The notes under the pieces: generated by a model
Database searches by the model: none
The model's input: the letters and a program-made list of their open reading frames with translations, nothing else
What the model was told of the DNA's origin: nothing
NCBI RefSeq assembly: GCF_003014755.1
Contig: NZ_PYAW01000010.1
Location: 1 to 64,000, forward strand
Direction: 5' to 3'
Origin: Chitinophaga niastensis
GTDB lineage: Bacteria; Bacteroidota; Bacteroidia; Chitinophagales; Chitinophagaceae
DNA length: 64,000 nt
Shown here: piece by piece, positions 16,297 through 24,712 of the stretch
Layout: every line of letters begins with the position of its first letter
Position numbering within the stretch: position 1 is the stretch's first letter
Translations under genes and position numbers: made by a program

Positions 16297-16764
16297 CTAT
16301 TTTGAATACTCAATCTTATCAGGGTGGGTAGATTCGGCAAATTTTATTATGTCGTCAAAGACCTTTCGGCGTAGATCTGCTTTACTACGATAATCCGCAT
16401 CCACCCAAGAGGGTTCGACATAGGCAGTACCTAAAGTCATCCCCATACCCGTGTTGCCCTGCCCAGTGATAGTTACTGTACTACCGTCAACCACCAGGTT
16501 CATTTTGTAATCAATAAACTTGATGTGTTTAACATCTGTGGCTATTGTTCCTAATTCCTTATCTCTGCTTACAATAGCATAACCAGCCTTAATTAATGAT
16601 TTGGAAACAAATGCGTACAGGGAATCAGCTCCAAAGGAGAAGGTGAGGCATATCTTTTTTGCGCCTTTAAATGGTTCTAAAAGAGCTTTTCTTTCTCCTG
16701 CATTATTTTGTCCAAAGCAGAAGGATGAGATAAAAACGAAAAGAGGAAATAGCAGTTTTTTCAT
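16297..16764 (-). CDS. Secreted hypothetical protein
   Basis: This 155-aa protein has a signal peptide (MKKLLFPLFVFISSFCFGQ). The mature part alternates strands and helices, with a TGQGNTGMGMTLG glycine-rich turn. It is probably periplasmic. The Cys in the signal region is not in a clear lipobox. The family is not recognised; it loosely recalls small DUF4136-like exported proteins, which I would not assign. The gene follows the 81-aa membrane protein by seven bases. Confidence 0.62.
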   Translation of the reverse strand: MKKLLFPLFVFISSFCFGQNNAGERKALLEPFKGAKKICLTFSFGADSLYAFVSKSLIKAGYAIVSRDKELGTIATDVKHIKFIDYKMNLVVDGSTVTITGQGNTGMGMTLGTAYVEPSWVDADYRSKADLRRKVFDDIIKFAESTHPDKIEYSK

Positions 16765-16771
16765 AGCAGTT

Positions 16772-17017
16772 CTATTTCATTGCTGATAAATCGTTAGTAA
16801 TAGCCTGCTCATCATAAATGGTCAATTTGCCGCGTATGGCTGAATAATATTCCCTGCCAAGCCGCAATGCTTCTGCCTTACCATTACCGCGCAGAGCCTC
16901 ATCATATTTTATTTTGATTTCAGCTGCTTTCTTTCGTCCTTTATTTTGCTTTTCATAATAATGAATTGCCAGGTAGGCTAATATTCCTAAAAATATTACC
17001 GAGATGTAGGGATTCAT
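16772..17017 (-). CDS. Small membrane-anchored protein
   Basis: This 81-aa protein has an N-terminal membrane helix (about residues 3-20) and then a basic, helical cytosolic tail (KQNKGRKKAAEIKIKYDEAL). It lies between two other small genes with gaps of less than ten bases, indicating one operon. Function unknown. Confidence 0.58.
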   Translation of the reverse strand: MNPYISVIFLGILAYLAIHYYEKQNKGRKKAAEIKIKYDEALRGNGKAEALRLGREYYSAIRGKLTIYDEQAITNDLSAMK

Positions 17018-17021
17018 ATTT

Positions 17022-17222
17022 TTAATATTTATTTATGCACTTCAATAATTCATCTCTTAAATACAGATCAGTTATTTTAGAAAATATGCCATAGGATGCA
17101 TTATATCCATTAAATGCCGTGGGACCACCCTTTACAACCTTGGTTCTGCCAACCTCGTCTCCTGTTTTGTGCTTAAATTCTGAGGTTTTTATTTTGTTGA
17201 AAAATTGTAAATAGTTCATCAA
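17022..17222 (-). CDS. Small hypothetical protein
   Basis: This 66-aa protein has no recognisable domain. It contains a Gly/Asn/Tyr-rich central stretch and charged ends. It is kept because it sits tightly (four bases) upstream of the membrane-protein gene in the same direction and has a clean ATG. Confidence 0.45.
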   Translation of the reverse strand: MMNYLQFFNKIKTSEFKHKTGDEVGRTKVVKGGPTAFNGYNASYGIFSKITDLYLRDELLKCINKY

Positions 17223-17346
17223 TTGTATCTAAAGCGATATTGTTTTTCAGTTTTATGGGAACGTTGGTATTTTATAACATTCTCTAGGATTTAGCGGATT
17301 AATTTTTCAGGAAATACTACTCCATAGTAATCTTACCCTTAACCAT

Positions 17347-19887
17347 TTATTTGTTGATCCTGGATTGATGTTTAACGGGTTCCGTAAACGTCTCAATATC
17401 CTCCGGTAATAGCTGATGACGGATCAGGAAAGCCTGCATAGTATCATCCTCTAGGTGATGAATATCATATTTGTAAAACTCCCCGATAAAAGACTTTACG
17501 TTATTTTTGAATTTTTTGAGATTGCCTTTCCTCATAATTACCACTGGATCTGCAAAATCTCCATGATAGGACAGCTCTTTTGTTTCAATAACCATAATAC
17601 TTGTTACTGGAGTATCCGCTCCGTATTCTTTCCTAAACCAAGCACAATGCCCATTCATTTGGTTTGCTTCATGCTTAATTATAGCCGTCCTGTCCTCTTT
17701 TGCCTCACTTTTACATTCAAAAAGGAAATACCTATCTGATACACCACCCCAAAGATTATCTGGACCTTTTTTGATAGTTTTATCTGGTCTTTGACAAACA
17801 AAACCAATAAGTTCTCCTACATCATTTAGCGCGCGTTCAAAAATTTCCGCCCGCTGACCAAATGAGAGATTATTTAGGATACCATCAGTTGCCAGCATCA
17901 GTTCCTCATAAGAACTAAATTTCTTAAAATAGTCTTTTATTCTTTTAAGTCTACCTCCATGAATGTATTCCAATTTTTTATAAGTCACTCCCTTTATGGG
18001 TTTAAGTAAATCATTGTTTGCAGAGAATGCCCCTTCCTGAATTTTAGCTGATTCTATTTTTGATTGAGCATATTTATAGCGTGCCAATAACTGCATATAC
18101 CACCCTTTTTCCTCCTGATCTTCGTCCTTGTTATATAAGTCCACTATTTTCTGCATAATTTCACAGGCTTTTTCAACCTTGCCATTATAAAACTCGTTTT
18201 CTGCATCCCGTTCAAGTTTGAGCAACTGGTATAGATCATCTTTAGGCGCATCCGGCTTAATCGTATTCATTTCCCGTGTGTAGTATTCTTTCCAACCTTC
18301 ATCTCTTTCAACAGATTGCTTTATCAGGCTTGTTACTACTTTTGTTATCTTTTCCGGGTCCACCTCCACACTCGCCTCACGAGAAATTTCCAGGCCGATT
18401 TCTATCTGCTTACGGGTTTGAGGCGAAAAGAGTTTATTTGTCCGGGATGCCTTTACAAATCTTACGAGATCGGCTCCAATAAGTAAGATAACACTGTAAT
18501 CCTTTTCCCCGCGAACGCTGCGGCCTAGCCCTTGTTCAATTTTTTGAGCTACTTTTATGCTTATCAGCTCACTGTTTACCCGACACATTTCTTCATAGCG
18601 ATCAACAAGTGAGAGCGAAACAGGCAATGAATCAATAATTAATACCCGGCAGGCATCATCTGGCAAATCAATTCCGTCATATCTGTTTGCAATGACCAGT
18701 GTTTCTTTATACTCCTTCTTTTTAAGAATAGTAATGTCATCAAATATAGATGTAATGGAAGCTACCTTAGCTTTAAACTGCTGGTAGTATTCGGATTTTT
18801 GGAAACTGGGAACTAATGCAACTATCCCATATTTACGGTTTGCCTCTGGTGGCGCATACATATTGACGATCCTGTTACGATCCAGTTCATCATCTATTAA
18901 GGATGGTAAAATGATCATTTTTTCACCTGACCAAAGGCTTTTCTCATTTGCCAGCGGCTTTCTGATAGCTTCTACCTCAAATCCTAACCCCTTAATAAAG
19001 AATGAATCATCCTGAGTCGTGGCGGACATCAAAATCCTTTGCTCTGCTTTATTGAAGGAACTGAAAAGGTGCAGAGGTACAAAATAAGGAGAAATCTCTA
19101 TCTGGCTACCTGAAAAAAACGCTTGGCAATTTTCAATCCTATCTTTTATTATTGGCCAAACAAACCTGATAAGTGAATCTTCTTTATGATTAGATAGTAT
19201 TTTTAATACTTCAGATTTTCGGTCTATCCATCCCCAGTATGGTATAGGAAGCATAGCATCATAATCCCCACTTTTAATATCCATCCATGTGCCTTCTCCT
19301 TGTTCTGTTACGTCTGCGTCAAATAAGTTGACTAAGGCTGTAAATGCTGGATGGTCCTTTGGCAATCGGATAGTAAAAGAACTCTTGATAGAATCGATAC
19401 AGGCGTGGGAGTCATCAAGAATCACATTTTTTACGGGCTGGAAATTGTTACCGGTTCCAAATACAGACTTTCCGTTGAATACTTTTTGAATATGGGTAAT
19501 TAATATTTTCTTGCCTTCTGTAAAGTCATTGGGCATTTCTCCATTATCTTCGAAGGTGCAATAAGGAATGCCAAACTTTGCAGCCTCCGCACAAACTTGT
19601 GCTACCAAGTACTTATTTGGACAAATGTAAAGGGATGGTCCAGATCCGGAATTTAGCTTTGAAAGCAAAATCAGCAGTCCGATTAACGTTTTGCCTTCGC
19701 CAGTATGTAGCTTGATTATTAAGTCCTTATCATTCTGACGCTTGTTGTACCACTCTTGCAAAATTGTTTCCTGACCAGGCCTCAGTGGCCCAGTTACGCT
19801 ACTGCGGTCCAGATTATTATAAATCTCAATTGGGTCAGTTTTCCGTTCGGGTTCTTTTTTTCCTAATTTCTTCTTAAAATCTACCAT
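17347..19887 (-). CDS. DinG/XPD-like helicase with PD-(D/E)xK-like C-terminus
   Basis: This 846-aa protein is a superfamily 2 helicase in its first ~480 residues: Q-motif-like RPGQ, Walker A HTGEGKT (61-67), Walker B DDSH (158-161, a DEAH variant), SAT (288-290) and motif VI QGLGRSVRG (452-460). The GEGKT loop is typical of XPD/DinG enzymes, but no iron-sulphur cysteine set is visible. Residues ~550-620 are helical and TPR-like. The C-terminus has GPD (708-710) and then FECK (723-726), the spacing of a PD-(D/E)xK nuclease. Helicase-nuclease fusions of this kind serve in phage defence; none is identified here by name. It is the last large cargo gene before the ICE backbone. Confidence 0.8.
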   Translation of the reverse strand: MVDFKKKLGKKEPERKTDPIEIYNNLDRSSVTGPLRPGQETILQEWYNKRQNDKDLIIKLHTGEGKTLIGLLILLSKLNSGSGPSLYICPNKYLVAQVCAEAAKFGIPYCTFEDNGEMPNDFTEGKKILITHIQKVFNGKSVFGTGNNFQPVKNVILDDSHACIDSIKSSFTIRLPKDHPAFTALVNLFDADVTEQGEGTWMDIKSGDYDAMLPIPYWGWIDRKSEVLKILSNHKEDSLIRFVWPIIKDRIENCQAFFSGSQIEISPYFVPLHLFSSFNKAEQRILMSATTQDDSFFIKGLGFEVEAIRKPLANEKSLWSGEKMIILPSLIDDELDRNRIVNMYAPPEANRKYGIVALVPSFQKSEYYQQFKAKVASITSIFDDITILKKKEYKETLVIANRYDGIDLPDDACRVLIIDSLPVSLSLVDRYEEMCRVNSELISIKVAQKIEQGLGRSVRGEKDYSVILLIGADLVRFVKASRTNKLFSPQTRKQIEIGLEISREASVEVDPEKITKVVTSLIKQSVERDEGWKEYYTREMNTIKPDAPKDDLYQLLKLERDAENEFYNGKVEKACEIMQKIVDLYNKDEDQEEKGWYMQLLARYKYAQSKIESAKIQEGAFSANNDLLKPIKGVTYKKLEYIHGGRLKRIKDYFKKFSSYEELMLATDGILNNLSFGQRAEIFERALNDVGELIGFVCQRPDKTIKKGPDNLWGGVSDRYFLFECKSEAKEDRTAIIKHEANQMNGHCAWFRKEYGADTPVTSIMVIETKELSYHGDFADPVVIMRKGNLKKFKNNVKSFIGEFYKYDIHHLEDDTMQAFLIRHQLLPEDIETFTEPVKHQSRINK

Positions 19888-20125
19888 TACAGATGTTTTT
19901 TAGTGTAGTAAATGAGGGGTTATGTAAATGTAAAACGTGGCTAAAAAGCTATAAAAAGATACAGCAAAATATTGGCATATTACATATATACAAAGTTTAT
20001 TCCGTTCAGCATTGGTCGGTTCAGCACTAAAATCGGCTGACAAAGAATAAAATACCCAATCATAGATACACAGGAGATAGCGGCATGGTACTATTATAAA
20101 GGGAATTACAAAGTTTACTAAATAC

Positions 20126-20164
20126 TACAAAAGAGTGGCTGCCAATGACAGCCACTCTTTTGTA
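20126..20164. terminator. Strong bidirectional hairpin after the RadC-like gene
   Basis: A 16-bp perfect stem (20126-20141 with 20149-20164) encloses a seven-base loop and ends in AAAA/TTTT on either side. It lies between the RadC-like gene and the helicase-nuclease, both on the minus strand. The ~250 bases between it and 19887 show no gene; the helicase promoter should be there. Confidence 0.8.
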
Positions 20165-20185
20165 ATATTATTATTTTTTTTATAT

Positions 20186-20656
20186 TCACAACTGCAATAA
20201 CAGCCCATCTTCCCTAAATGAATAGTAGTTTTCTTTATTAATTATCAGGTGATCCAGCAAATGAACATTGAGTAACTGGCAGCCAGCCTGCACATTATAA
20301 GTTGTAGCAATATCGCTAAATGACGGAACAATAGGTGCACCGGGGTGGTTATGTGCTAGTACAAAGGCTTTGGCCAGCGTTTGAACCCCTATTGCCGCCA
20401 GTACTTTAATGTCGAATACAACCTCAGAATCACTTCCCATTGCCAGGTCAAAAATGCCTATAACTGTGGCTTCTTCATCCAGATAAATAACTTTTGCTTC
20501 TTCATAGCTATCAATGGCGGTTTCATCCCAATTTGCTAAAAACAAATTATAAACATCTCTTATAGTACGTACTTTAAACCTTTCCGTACGTGGGATTTCA
20601 GGATCAAAAGTCACTTTCAGGTGAGCGATTGCACTTTTTAAATCTGGATTTTTCAT
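20186..20656 (-). CDS. RadC-family JAB/MPN domain protein
   Basis: This 156-aa protein carries the JAMM metal-site signature AHNHPG...PSFSD (H102, H104, S112, D115) with an upstream Glu in EEAKV. Only the JAB domain of RadC is present; the helix-hairpin-helix part is missing. Such short RadC proteins are common in Bacteroidota ICEs and plasmids, and their function is not known; a direct repair role is doubtful. The start codon lies three bases from the first arm of a large inverted repeat, which therefore forms its 5' leader. Confidence 0.85.
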   Translation of the reverse strand: MKNPDLKSAIAHLKVTFDPEIPRTERFKVRTIRDVYNLFLANWDETAIDSYEEAKVIYLDEEATVIGIFDLAMGSDSEVVFDIKVLAAIGVQTLAKAFVLAHNHPGAPIVPSFSDIATTYNVQAGCQLLNVHLLDHLIINKENYYSFREDGLLLQL

Positions 20657-20659
20657 TGT

Positions 20660-20820
20660 AGTAGATTTTAAGGTGAATAATTAATTACCCACACAACTAC
20701 CGGGGGCAAGGGCGGCCATCCGGCAAAAAACAAAGGGGACGCTTTTACCCGTCGTTTTTTGACCGGTGTACGTCAGCCCCCGACCTTATGGGTAATTAAT
20801 TATTCACCTTAAAATCTACT
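20660..20820. repeat. Long nested inverted repeat 1
   Basis: Outer arms 20660-20691 and 20789-20820 are a perfect 32-bp AT-rich inverted repeat. The ~97-base centre is GC-rich and itself pairs: ACCGGGGGC with GCCCCCGACC, CCGGCAAAAAAC with GTTTTTTGACCGG (one bulge), then GACG with CGTC. The element overlaps the leader of the RadC-like gene. It has the same architecture as, but no sequence match to, the repeats at 22050 and 24335. Confidence 0.85.
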
Positions 20821-20900
20821 GCTATAGCTATTATACTTATCTTGTTTTAAAGATATTCTGTAATATTGCGGCAGATAAACGCAACTAATCCAATGCTTTT

Positions 20901-21218
20901 ATGAAAAAAAGCATTAATATGAACTATGTCAGCATAAGTCCGACTATAAACGGCATTACCTACTACCTCTTGTTCGGTGCAACATATTACGAAAATAGCA
21001 CAACCTTTGTTTTAGAAAAAGATTATCAATCTGACCTGTTAATGGATTTCCTGCCTGTCGGGGTACACATATATATAAGTAAGGAAGCGGGATTTGTTAA
21101 ATACGATGACAGGATTTATACAGTGGAAGGCAAAGAGTTGTCCATGATTTTTTTTCGTGACCTATTGAAAGTAAAAAAGCCTGAAGCACCTCCAGTTAAA
21201 CTATGGTGGCAAAAATAA
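20901..21218 (+). CDS. Hypothetical protein, the only plus-strand gene of the ICE backbone
   Basis: This 105-aa protein has no signal peptide or recognised domain. It contains beta-strand-like segments (GITYYLLFGATYY, VGVHIYIS). It runs opposite to all ICE genes around it and ends in its own terminator at 21246-21275, which supports it being a real gene. Inverted repeat 1 lies 80 bases upstream and could act on both this gene and the RadC-like gene. Confidence 0.6.
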   Translation: MKKSINMNYVSISPTINGITYYLLFGATYYENSTTFVLEKDYQSDLLMDFLPVGVHIYISKEAGFVKYDDRIYTVEGKELSMIFFRDLLKVKKPEAPPVKLWWQK

Positions 21219-21245
21219 TTACCAGTATTTTAATTTCTTACAAGA

Positions 21246-21275
21246 ATACCAGCATAGGAAAGACTATGCTGGTAT
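21246..21275 (+). terminator. Terminator after the plus-strand hypothetical gene
   Basis: A 12-bp perfect stem (21246-21257 with 21264-21275) encloses a GAAAGA loop. It lies 28 bases after the stop at 21218 and can also end minus-strand transcripts. Confidence 0.7.
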
Positions 21276-21311
21276 AATACACTTTTTATCCGGCAGCGTA
21301 GCCGATTGAAT

Positions 21312-21686
21312 CTATTTAAACAGCGCAGATACGAGCGCTGTACACTGGAAGGTGGCAATATCAGTCCTACTATACTGATCTAAACAATGAATACTGAATA
21401 AAAAGCCGTAGTTATTTTCAAATAATTCACGCATGAAAACTGTTTTCTTCATTCTTATTTCTTTTCCATAGTTTTCAATGCTCATATTAACACATTCGGC
21501 CATCTCCAACCAACAGCCGAACTCTATAAATCCACCCTCCCACTGTTCTTCAAATCTTGCTTTATTCTCCCAAAGTTGATTATATGTTTGCTGAATATAA
21601 TCCAGGTATCCGGGTATATCTTCCGGTACAAGTGAATATATCAGTCCTGCTTTTTCAGCATTGGTTAATTCAATTATTGATTTCAT
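21312..21686 (-). CDS. Hypothetical ICE protein, paralogue of 22493-22927
   Basis: This 124-aa helical protein has no known domain to me. Its N-terminus (LTNAEKAGLIYSLVPEDIPG) aligns with that of the protein at 22493-22927 (LSLIQRARLLHQLFQEQIP), and both continue with a Tyr/Trp/Glu-rich helical region, so they are probably paralogues. It overlaps the upstream 72-aa gene by four bases. Confidence 0.6.
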   Translation of the reverse strand: MKSIIELTNAEKAGLIYSLVPEDIPGYLDYIQQTYNQLWENKARFEEQWEGGFIEFGCWLEMAECVNMSIENYGKEIRMKKTVFMRELFENNYGFLFSIHCLDQYSRTDIATFQCTALVSALFK

Positions 21687-21901
21687 GAATGAAAGTTTAT
21701 GTTGTGATAAATATAGGTACCGGATACAGTTAAGGGGCTATTCCCCTCCGTCAATCTGACAATAACACGGTATCTCCTAGCCACTCTACGGGCCAATATA
21801 ACGGCATCTTCCCAATTACGTAGATACTTGGTTCTGATTCTTACTTTGTCCCATTCAACAATGCTGTTATCTCCATCGAATTGAAAATTATATTGCTTCA
21901 T
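21683..21901 (-). CDS. Small hypothetical ICE protein
   Basis: This 72-aa basic protein is rich in Arg (RRVARRYRVIVRL) and beta-strand-like, and could bind nucleic acid. It overlaps the start of the downstream gene by four bases, implying translational coupling. The family is not recognised. Confidence 0.55.
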   Translation of the reverse strand: MKQYNFQFDGDNSIVEWDKVRIRTKYLRNWEDAVILARRVARRYRVIVRLTEGNSPLTVSGTYIYHNINFHS

Positions 21902-22049
21902 AAAAACGTATTTAAAGGTTATTGCAAATAATTTTGTAGGATCTCTCTATTAATGATAAGTGGATCATCCCGTGCGTTGGCTATGCATATAGGTAGGAAT
22001 GGTAATTTGTAGTATAGTTTCTTTGAGATTACATGTTTCATTTTTTCAA

Positions 22050-22205
22050 GGATTTTGTTTGAAGGAATTGATCACAGGAAGAAAGGGCCGGGGGGCTGGG
22101 GGCCGTCCGCAAGGGAGGAACGGGAAAGTTTATTCCCGGCAATTCCCTTGCGGCGCACACCTACCCCCGGACCTTACCTGTGATCAATTCCTTCAAACAA
22201 AATCC
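22050..22205. repeat. Long nested inverted repeat 2
   Basis: Outer arms 22050-22078 and 22177-22205 are a perfect 29-bp inverted repeat. The centre is GC-rich and pairs again: CCGCAAGGGA with TCCCTTGCGG, CGGGAA with TTCCCG around AGTTTA, and CCGGGGG with CCCCCGG. No gene covers it. It fills most of the 404-base gap between the 72-aa gene (21683-21901) and the next minus-strand gene. Confidence 0.85.
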
Positions 22206-22248
22206 AGCCAGCAATAAAAGAGCGTTTTTTACAGGGAGTGGAATAAAA

Positions 22249-22276
22249 AACCGGCAATGGTTGCTCATTGCCGGTT
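22249..22276. terminator. Hairpin terminator downstream of 22306-22512
   Basis: An 11-bp perfect stem (AACCGGCAATG 22249-22259 with 22266-22276) lies 30 bases past the stop of the minus-strand gene. A run of A on the plus strand gives the T tract on the minus strand. Confidence 0.75.
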
Positions 22277-22305
22277 ATATAATTGCCAGTAAGTAATTAG
22301 CTATA

Positions 22306-22512
22306 TCAATCTGTTAGTGTCGCTACCCTCTGCCATACTCCGTTTGGTAAAAAGTAATAGCTATCATAGTACTGTATTTTGGGTTTTCCATTTTTATAGG
22401 TAGTATCCCATTGAGATACTTTACAGCCGCGTTTAGTTAAGCAAATGATCTTGCAAAACATTGTCTTAATATGCTTGTGTTGGTAGGTTGTGTTATTCGG
22501 CTCCATGTTCAC
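22306..22512 (-). CDS. Small hypothetical ICE protein
   Basis: This 68-aa protein has two Cys (CKIICLTKRGCK), a possible small zinc or redox site, then a YKNGKPKIQYYDSYYF strand-like stretch. Its start overlaps the end of the 22493-22927 gene by 20 bases, so they share a transcript. Family not recognised. Confidence 0.5.
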   Translation of the reverse strand: MNMEPNNTTYQHKHIKTMFCKIICLTKRGCKVSQWDTTYKNGKPKIQYYDSYYFLPNGVWQRVATLTD

Positions 22513-22927
22513 CTCCTTCTTTAATACCTATAGATAAAGGATCCTCATCAAAATTATCATCATTAATAAACAAAATAGCTACCATGAAGTCGAATTTCTT
22601 ACAGGTTGACATATCATCTGCTACATATACTAATAAGCAATCAGTAACCAACGATGCTATCTTATCCTGAAATAAGTTTTCGCTAAATATTTTCCGACTT
22701 TTTTCAAGATGGTAATCATGTGTTGCAAATATTTCATTTACCCGTATCATCATATCCTTTAACTCCATAATGCTATAGTAACTGTCGCTTTCGATGTCGG
22801 CATCCAATGTTGCGCCCAATCCACAAATATTCTTTAAATGCTGTAGGAATAGGGGAATTTGTTCCTGAAATAGTTGATGAAGCAGCCTTGCCCGCTGTAT
22901 AAGAGAAAGATTATTTAACGCTTTCAT
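22493..22927 (-). CDS. Hypothetical ICE protein, paralogue of 21312-21686
   Basis: This is a helical acidic protein of 144 aa from the ATG at 22925-22927. A longer frame from 22993 would add 22 hydrophobic residues that look like leader, not gene, because a hairpin lies there. The N-terminal pattern ALNNLSLIQRARLLHQL aligns with the 124-aa protein at 21312. The C-terminus is Asp/Glu-rich (NDDNFDEDPLS). Function unknown. Confidence 0.58.
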   Translation of the reverse strand: MKALNNLSLIQRARLLHQLFQEQIPLFLQHLKNICGLGATLDADIESDSYYSIMELKDMMIRVNEIFATHDYHLEKSRKIFSENLFQDKIASLVTDCLLVYVADDMSTCKKFDFMVAILFINDDNFDEDPLSIGIKEGGEHGAE

Positions 22928-22973
22928 AAAATGATTTTTAAAAGTGAAAATCTGAGTAAGTAATAAAAAAGAG

Positions 22974-23007
22974 TTACCCGGCAATCTGATCACAGGTCAC
23001 CGGGTAA
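22974..23007. terminator. Hairpin between DUF3560 gene and next gene
   Basis: Arms TTACCCGG (22974-22981) and CCGGGTAA (23000-23007) frame an 18-base loop just past the DUF3560 stop on the minus strand. The stem is short, so it may be an attenuator and not a full terminator. Confidence 0.5.
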
Positions 23008-23018
23008 ATAATCCTGAC

Positions 23019-23792
23019 TTATTCGTATGTTATAGGCAATGCTAAAACCGTTCTGGCTGCGTATTTCGCATTACCATTTAGTTTTCTTTGCCATGCGCCT
23101 TCACTGCCACACCATATAAAACCATTCTTTTTTAGGACATTCTTCCTATAGTTATAATCCGGCTTACCTGGATAAATTAGCTGTAAACGGTTAGCAGTGA
23201 CGTTTGCAAACACGCGAATACCGTTAATCATTGCTTCCTGATCCCCCTGTTGCTCTTTCTCTTGTAACTCAGCAATACGTTTTTTCAATGCTTTTATGTC
23301 ACGGGTGGCATATGGGAGCGCATACCATGCAAAACCGCCATCAACAAGTAATTGATTCCATAAAGGTTCGGTCGCACCTTCCAGCTTCATAAAGCCTTCT
23401 TTATCCTTCTTCTTAACAGCCTTGTTTGCAGCCTTCATAAAAGCATGTCGTTTTTCGGTAGCATGAAGTTTTTCCTGTAGCTTCTCTATTGCAGTTGGAT
23501 CATCAGAAGAAATAGCGTTGTTGTGTTCTATGGTTTCGGCCTTTTCTTCATAATATTTAGCGGTGTCCATTGCTTTAAATGCCTTACCAAATGTGTTATG
23601 AATACCGGCTCTATACCGTCTGTCTCTTATTTCGCTATGATGGCCGACTAAAATTGGCTGCCCAAAGGGTATGACGGAAGCCATACTTTTAGCTTTGTTA
23701 TACAGCGTGTCGCTTTCTTGGTTCTTTTTTCCGGCCATAGTAGCGGCATAAAGAATGCGGTTTTGTTTTCTTTCTTCATAATTATGTTTCAT
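23019..23792 (-). CDS. DUF3560 domain protein
   Basis: The protein matches the DUF3560 family common on Bacteroidota plasmids and ICEs: it opens MKHNYEERKQNR, continues with a Tyr-Tyr-Glu-Glu-Lys-Ala helix and IxxDDPxAIEKLQEKL, and ends with strands around NGFIWCGSEGAWQRKLN. Function unknown. I start at the ATG at 23790-23792 because the family opens there. A frame from 23855 adds 21 residues and overlaps the upstream gene by four bases, so the longer form is possible. Confidence 0.82.
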   Translation of the reverse strand: MKHNYEERKQNRILYAATMAGKKNQESDTLYNKAKSMASVIPFGQPILVGHHSEIRDRRYRAGIHNTFGKAFKAMDTAKYYEEKAETIEHNNAISSDDPTAIEKLQEKLHATEKRHAFMKAANKAVKKKDKEGFMKLEGATEPLWNQLLVDGGFAWYALPYATRDIKALKKRIAELQEKEQQGDQEAMINGIRVFANVTANRLQLIYPGKPDYNYRKNVLKKNGFIWCGSEGAWQRKLNGNAKYAARTVLALPITYE

Positions 23793-23851
23793 ATGTTTAA
23801 GCTGTGCCCCTTTACCGGCTGCACCCCCGGATATGTGATGTGATAAAAAAA

Positions 23852-24250
23852 TCATGATTGATGTAATAGGCTTTGTTGCAGTAGTTCCAGCAGGCGCAGT
23901 TTCTCCCTGTATGAAATTTCAAGTTGATAGATAGTGCGAAGGCGTGCAATGAGTTTATCCACGTCCCGGAATGCTCCTATAGCGGTGGAAATGATGGTGT
24001 ATAGCTCTCCTACTCCAATAAATTCTATCACTGTGCCGTGTAGCATCGGGCGGAAACAGCCGGATTTCCACAGTGCGTATACACACCAGTAGTATTTCTC
24101 TGTTTCGGCGGAAGAGCAAAAAAACGCATAGGAATTGCGGTAAGGCTCGAAGGCTGGCCGTCCGGTATTTTTCCCCCGTGAGAGCAGATAAAACGCCGCA
24201 GATTTGCCGGGAGCGGACACGTTAAAACATTTAAGAGCAAAATTTTCCAT
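23852..24250 (-). CDS. Hypothetical ICE protein (DUF6943-like?)
   Basis: This 132-aa protein has many aromatic and Cys residues in its first half (YAFFCSSAETEKYYWCVYALWKSGCF) and a helical second half. Short proteins of this type sit beside DUF3560 genes in Bacteroidota mobile elements; the DUF6943 link is from memory and unverified. It is the first gene after inverted repeat 3, so that element forms part of its leader. Confidence 0.6.
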   Translation of the reverse strand: MENFALKCFNVSAPGKSAAFYLLSRGKNTGRPAFEPYRNSYAFFCSSAETEKYYWCVYALWKSGCFRPMLHGTVIEFIGVGELYTIISTAIGAFRDVDKLIARLRTIYQLEISYREKLRLLELLQQSLLHQS

Positions 24251-24303
24251 AAACCATTTTTTTTTACGGGACCGTTCCGCAGGTGAAAAATTTTTGAAAA
24301 GAA

Positions 24304-24500
24304 AAAAGGATAAAAAAGAAAGGACAGCGGCAAACGGAAGGGATCATATGGTCAAATAAATTTGGCCGTACATAAAAAAAACCGTGGGTAGCGCTTACTA
24401 CCCACGGTTTTTTTATGTATCTAAAACGGCCCAATTTATTTGACCATATGATCCCTTCCGCTTACTTTTGCCGTCCCTTTTTTATCCTTTTTGCTTTTCA
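24304..24500. repeat. Long nested inverted repeat 3 with central strong hairpin
   Basis: The perfect core arms are 24335-24362 and 24433-24460 (28 bp). Pairing continues less perfectly outward to about 24304 and 24498. Inside lies a second hairpin, 24370-24391 with 24398-24418, whose CCGTGGGTAG/CTACCCACGG stem has A8 and T7 flanks and could end transcription in both directions. It fills much of the 460-base gap between the two minus-strand genes on either side. Confidence 0.85.
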
Positions 24501-24520
24501 GAAAATTTGAACTTTTTTTT

Positions 24521-24564
24521 GCAAGCTGGAAGCAGGATTGTTGCAAGCCGGAAGCAGGTTTGTT
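24521..24564. repeat. Two-copy 22-bp tandem repeat
   Basis: The unit GCAAGCYGGAAGCAGGWTTGTT occurs at 24521-24542 and 24543-24564 with two differences. It could be a pair of protein-binding sites. The following 150 bases to 24712 are mixed-composition spacer without a gene. Confidence 0.65.
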
Positions 24565-24712
24565 AATAGCTATGATACCAGGCTAAAAGTGAATACGGAA
24601 ACAGGCAAGCCCAATAGTAGCAACAGCGATAAACGGAGCGTCGCAACGGACGCAGCGTAAAGGAGAAAGCGACGACTCTATAAAGAAAAAACAACACAGC
24701 AAAGCCCCAATG

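Noticed and set aside
20186..20656. Chromosomal radC repair gene
   Set aside because: Only the JAB domain is present and all neighbours are ICE genes; it is the short mobile-element type.
24028..24333. Second gene overlapping the 132-aa ICE protein on the same strand
   Set aside because: It is an alternative frame with Phe/Pro/Cys-rich nonsense-like translation and covers the inverted-repeat arm.
20660..24500. CRISPR array or IS ends for the three long inverted repeats
   Set aside because: There are no repeated spacers, the three elements do not share sequence, and no transposase lies between arms.
24521..24564. CRISPR-like repeats
   Set aside because: There are only two adjacent 22-bp copies with no spacer between them.
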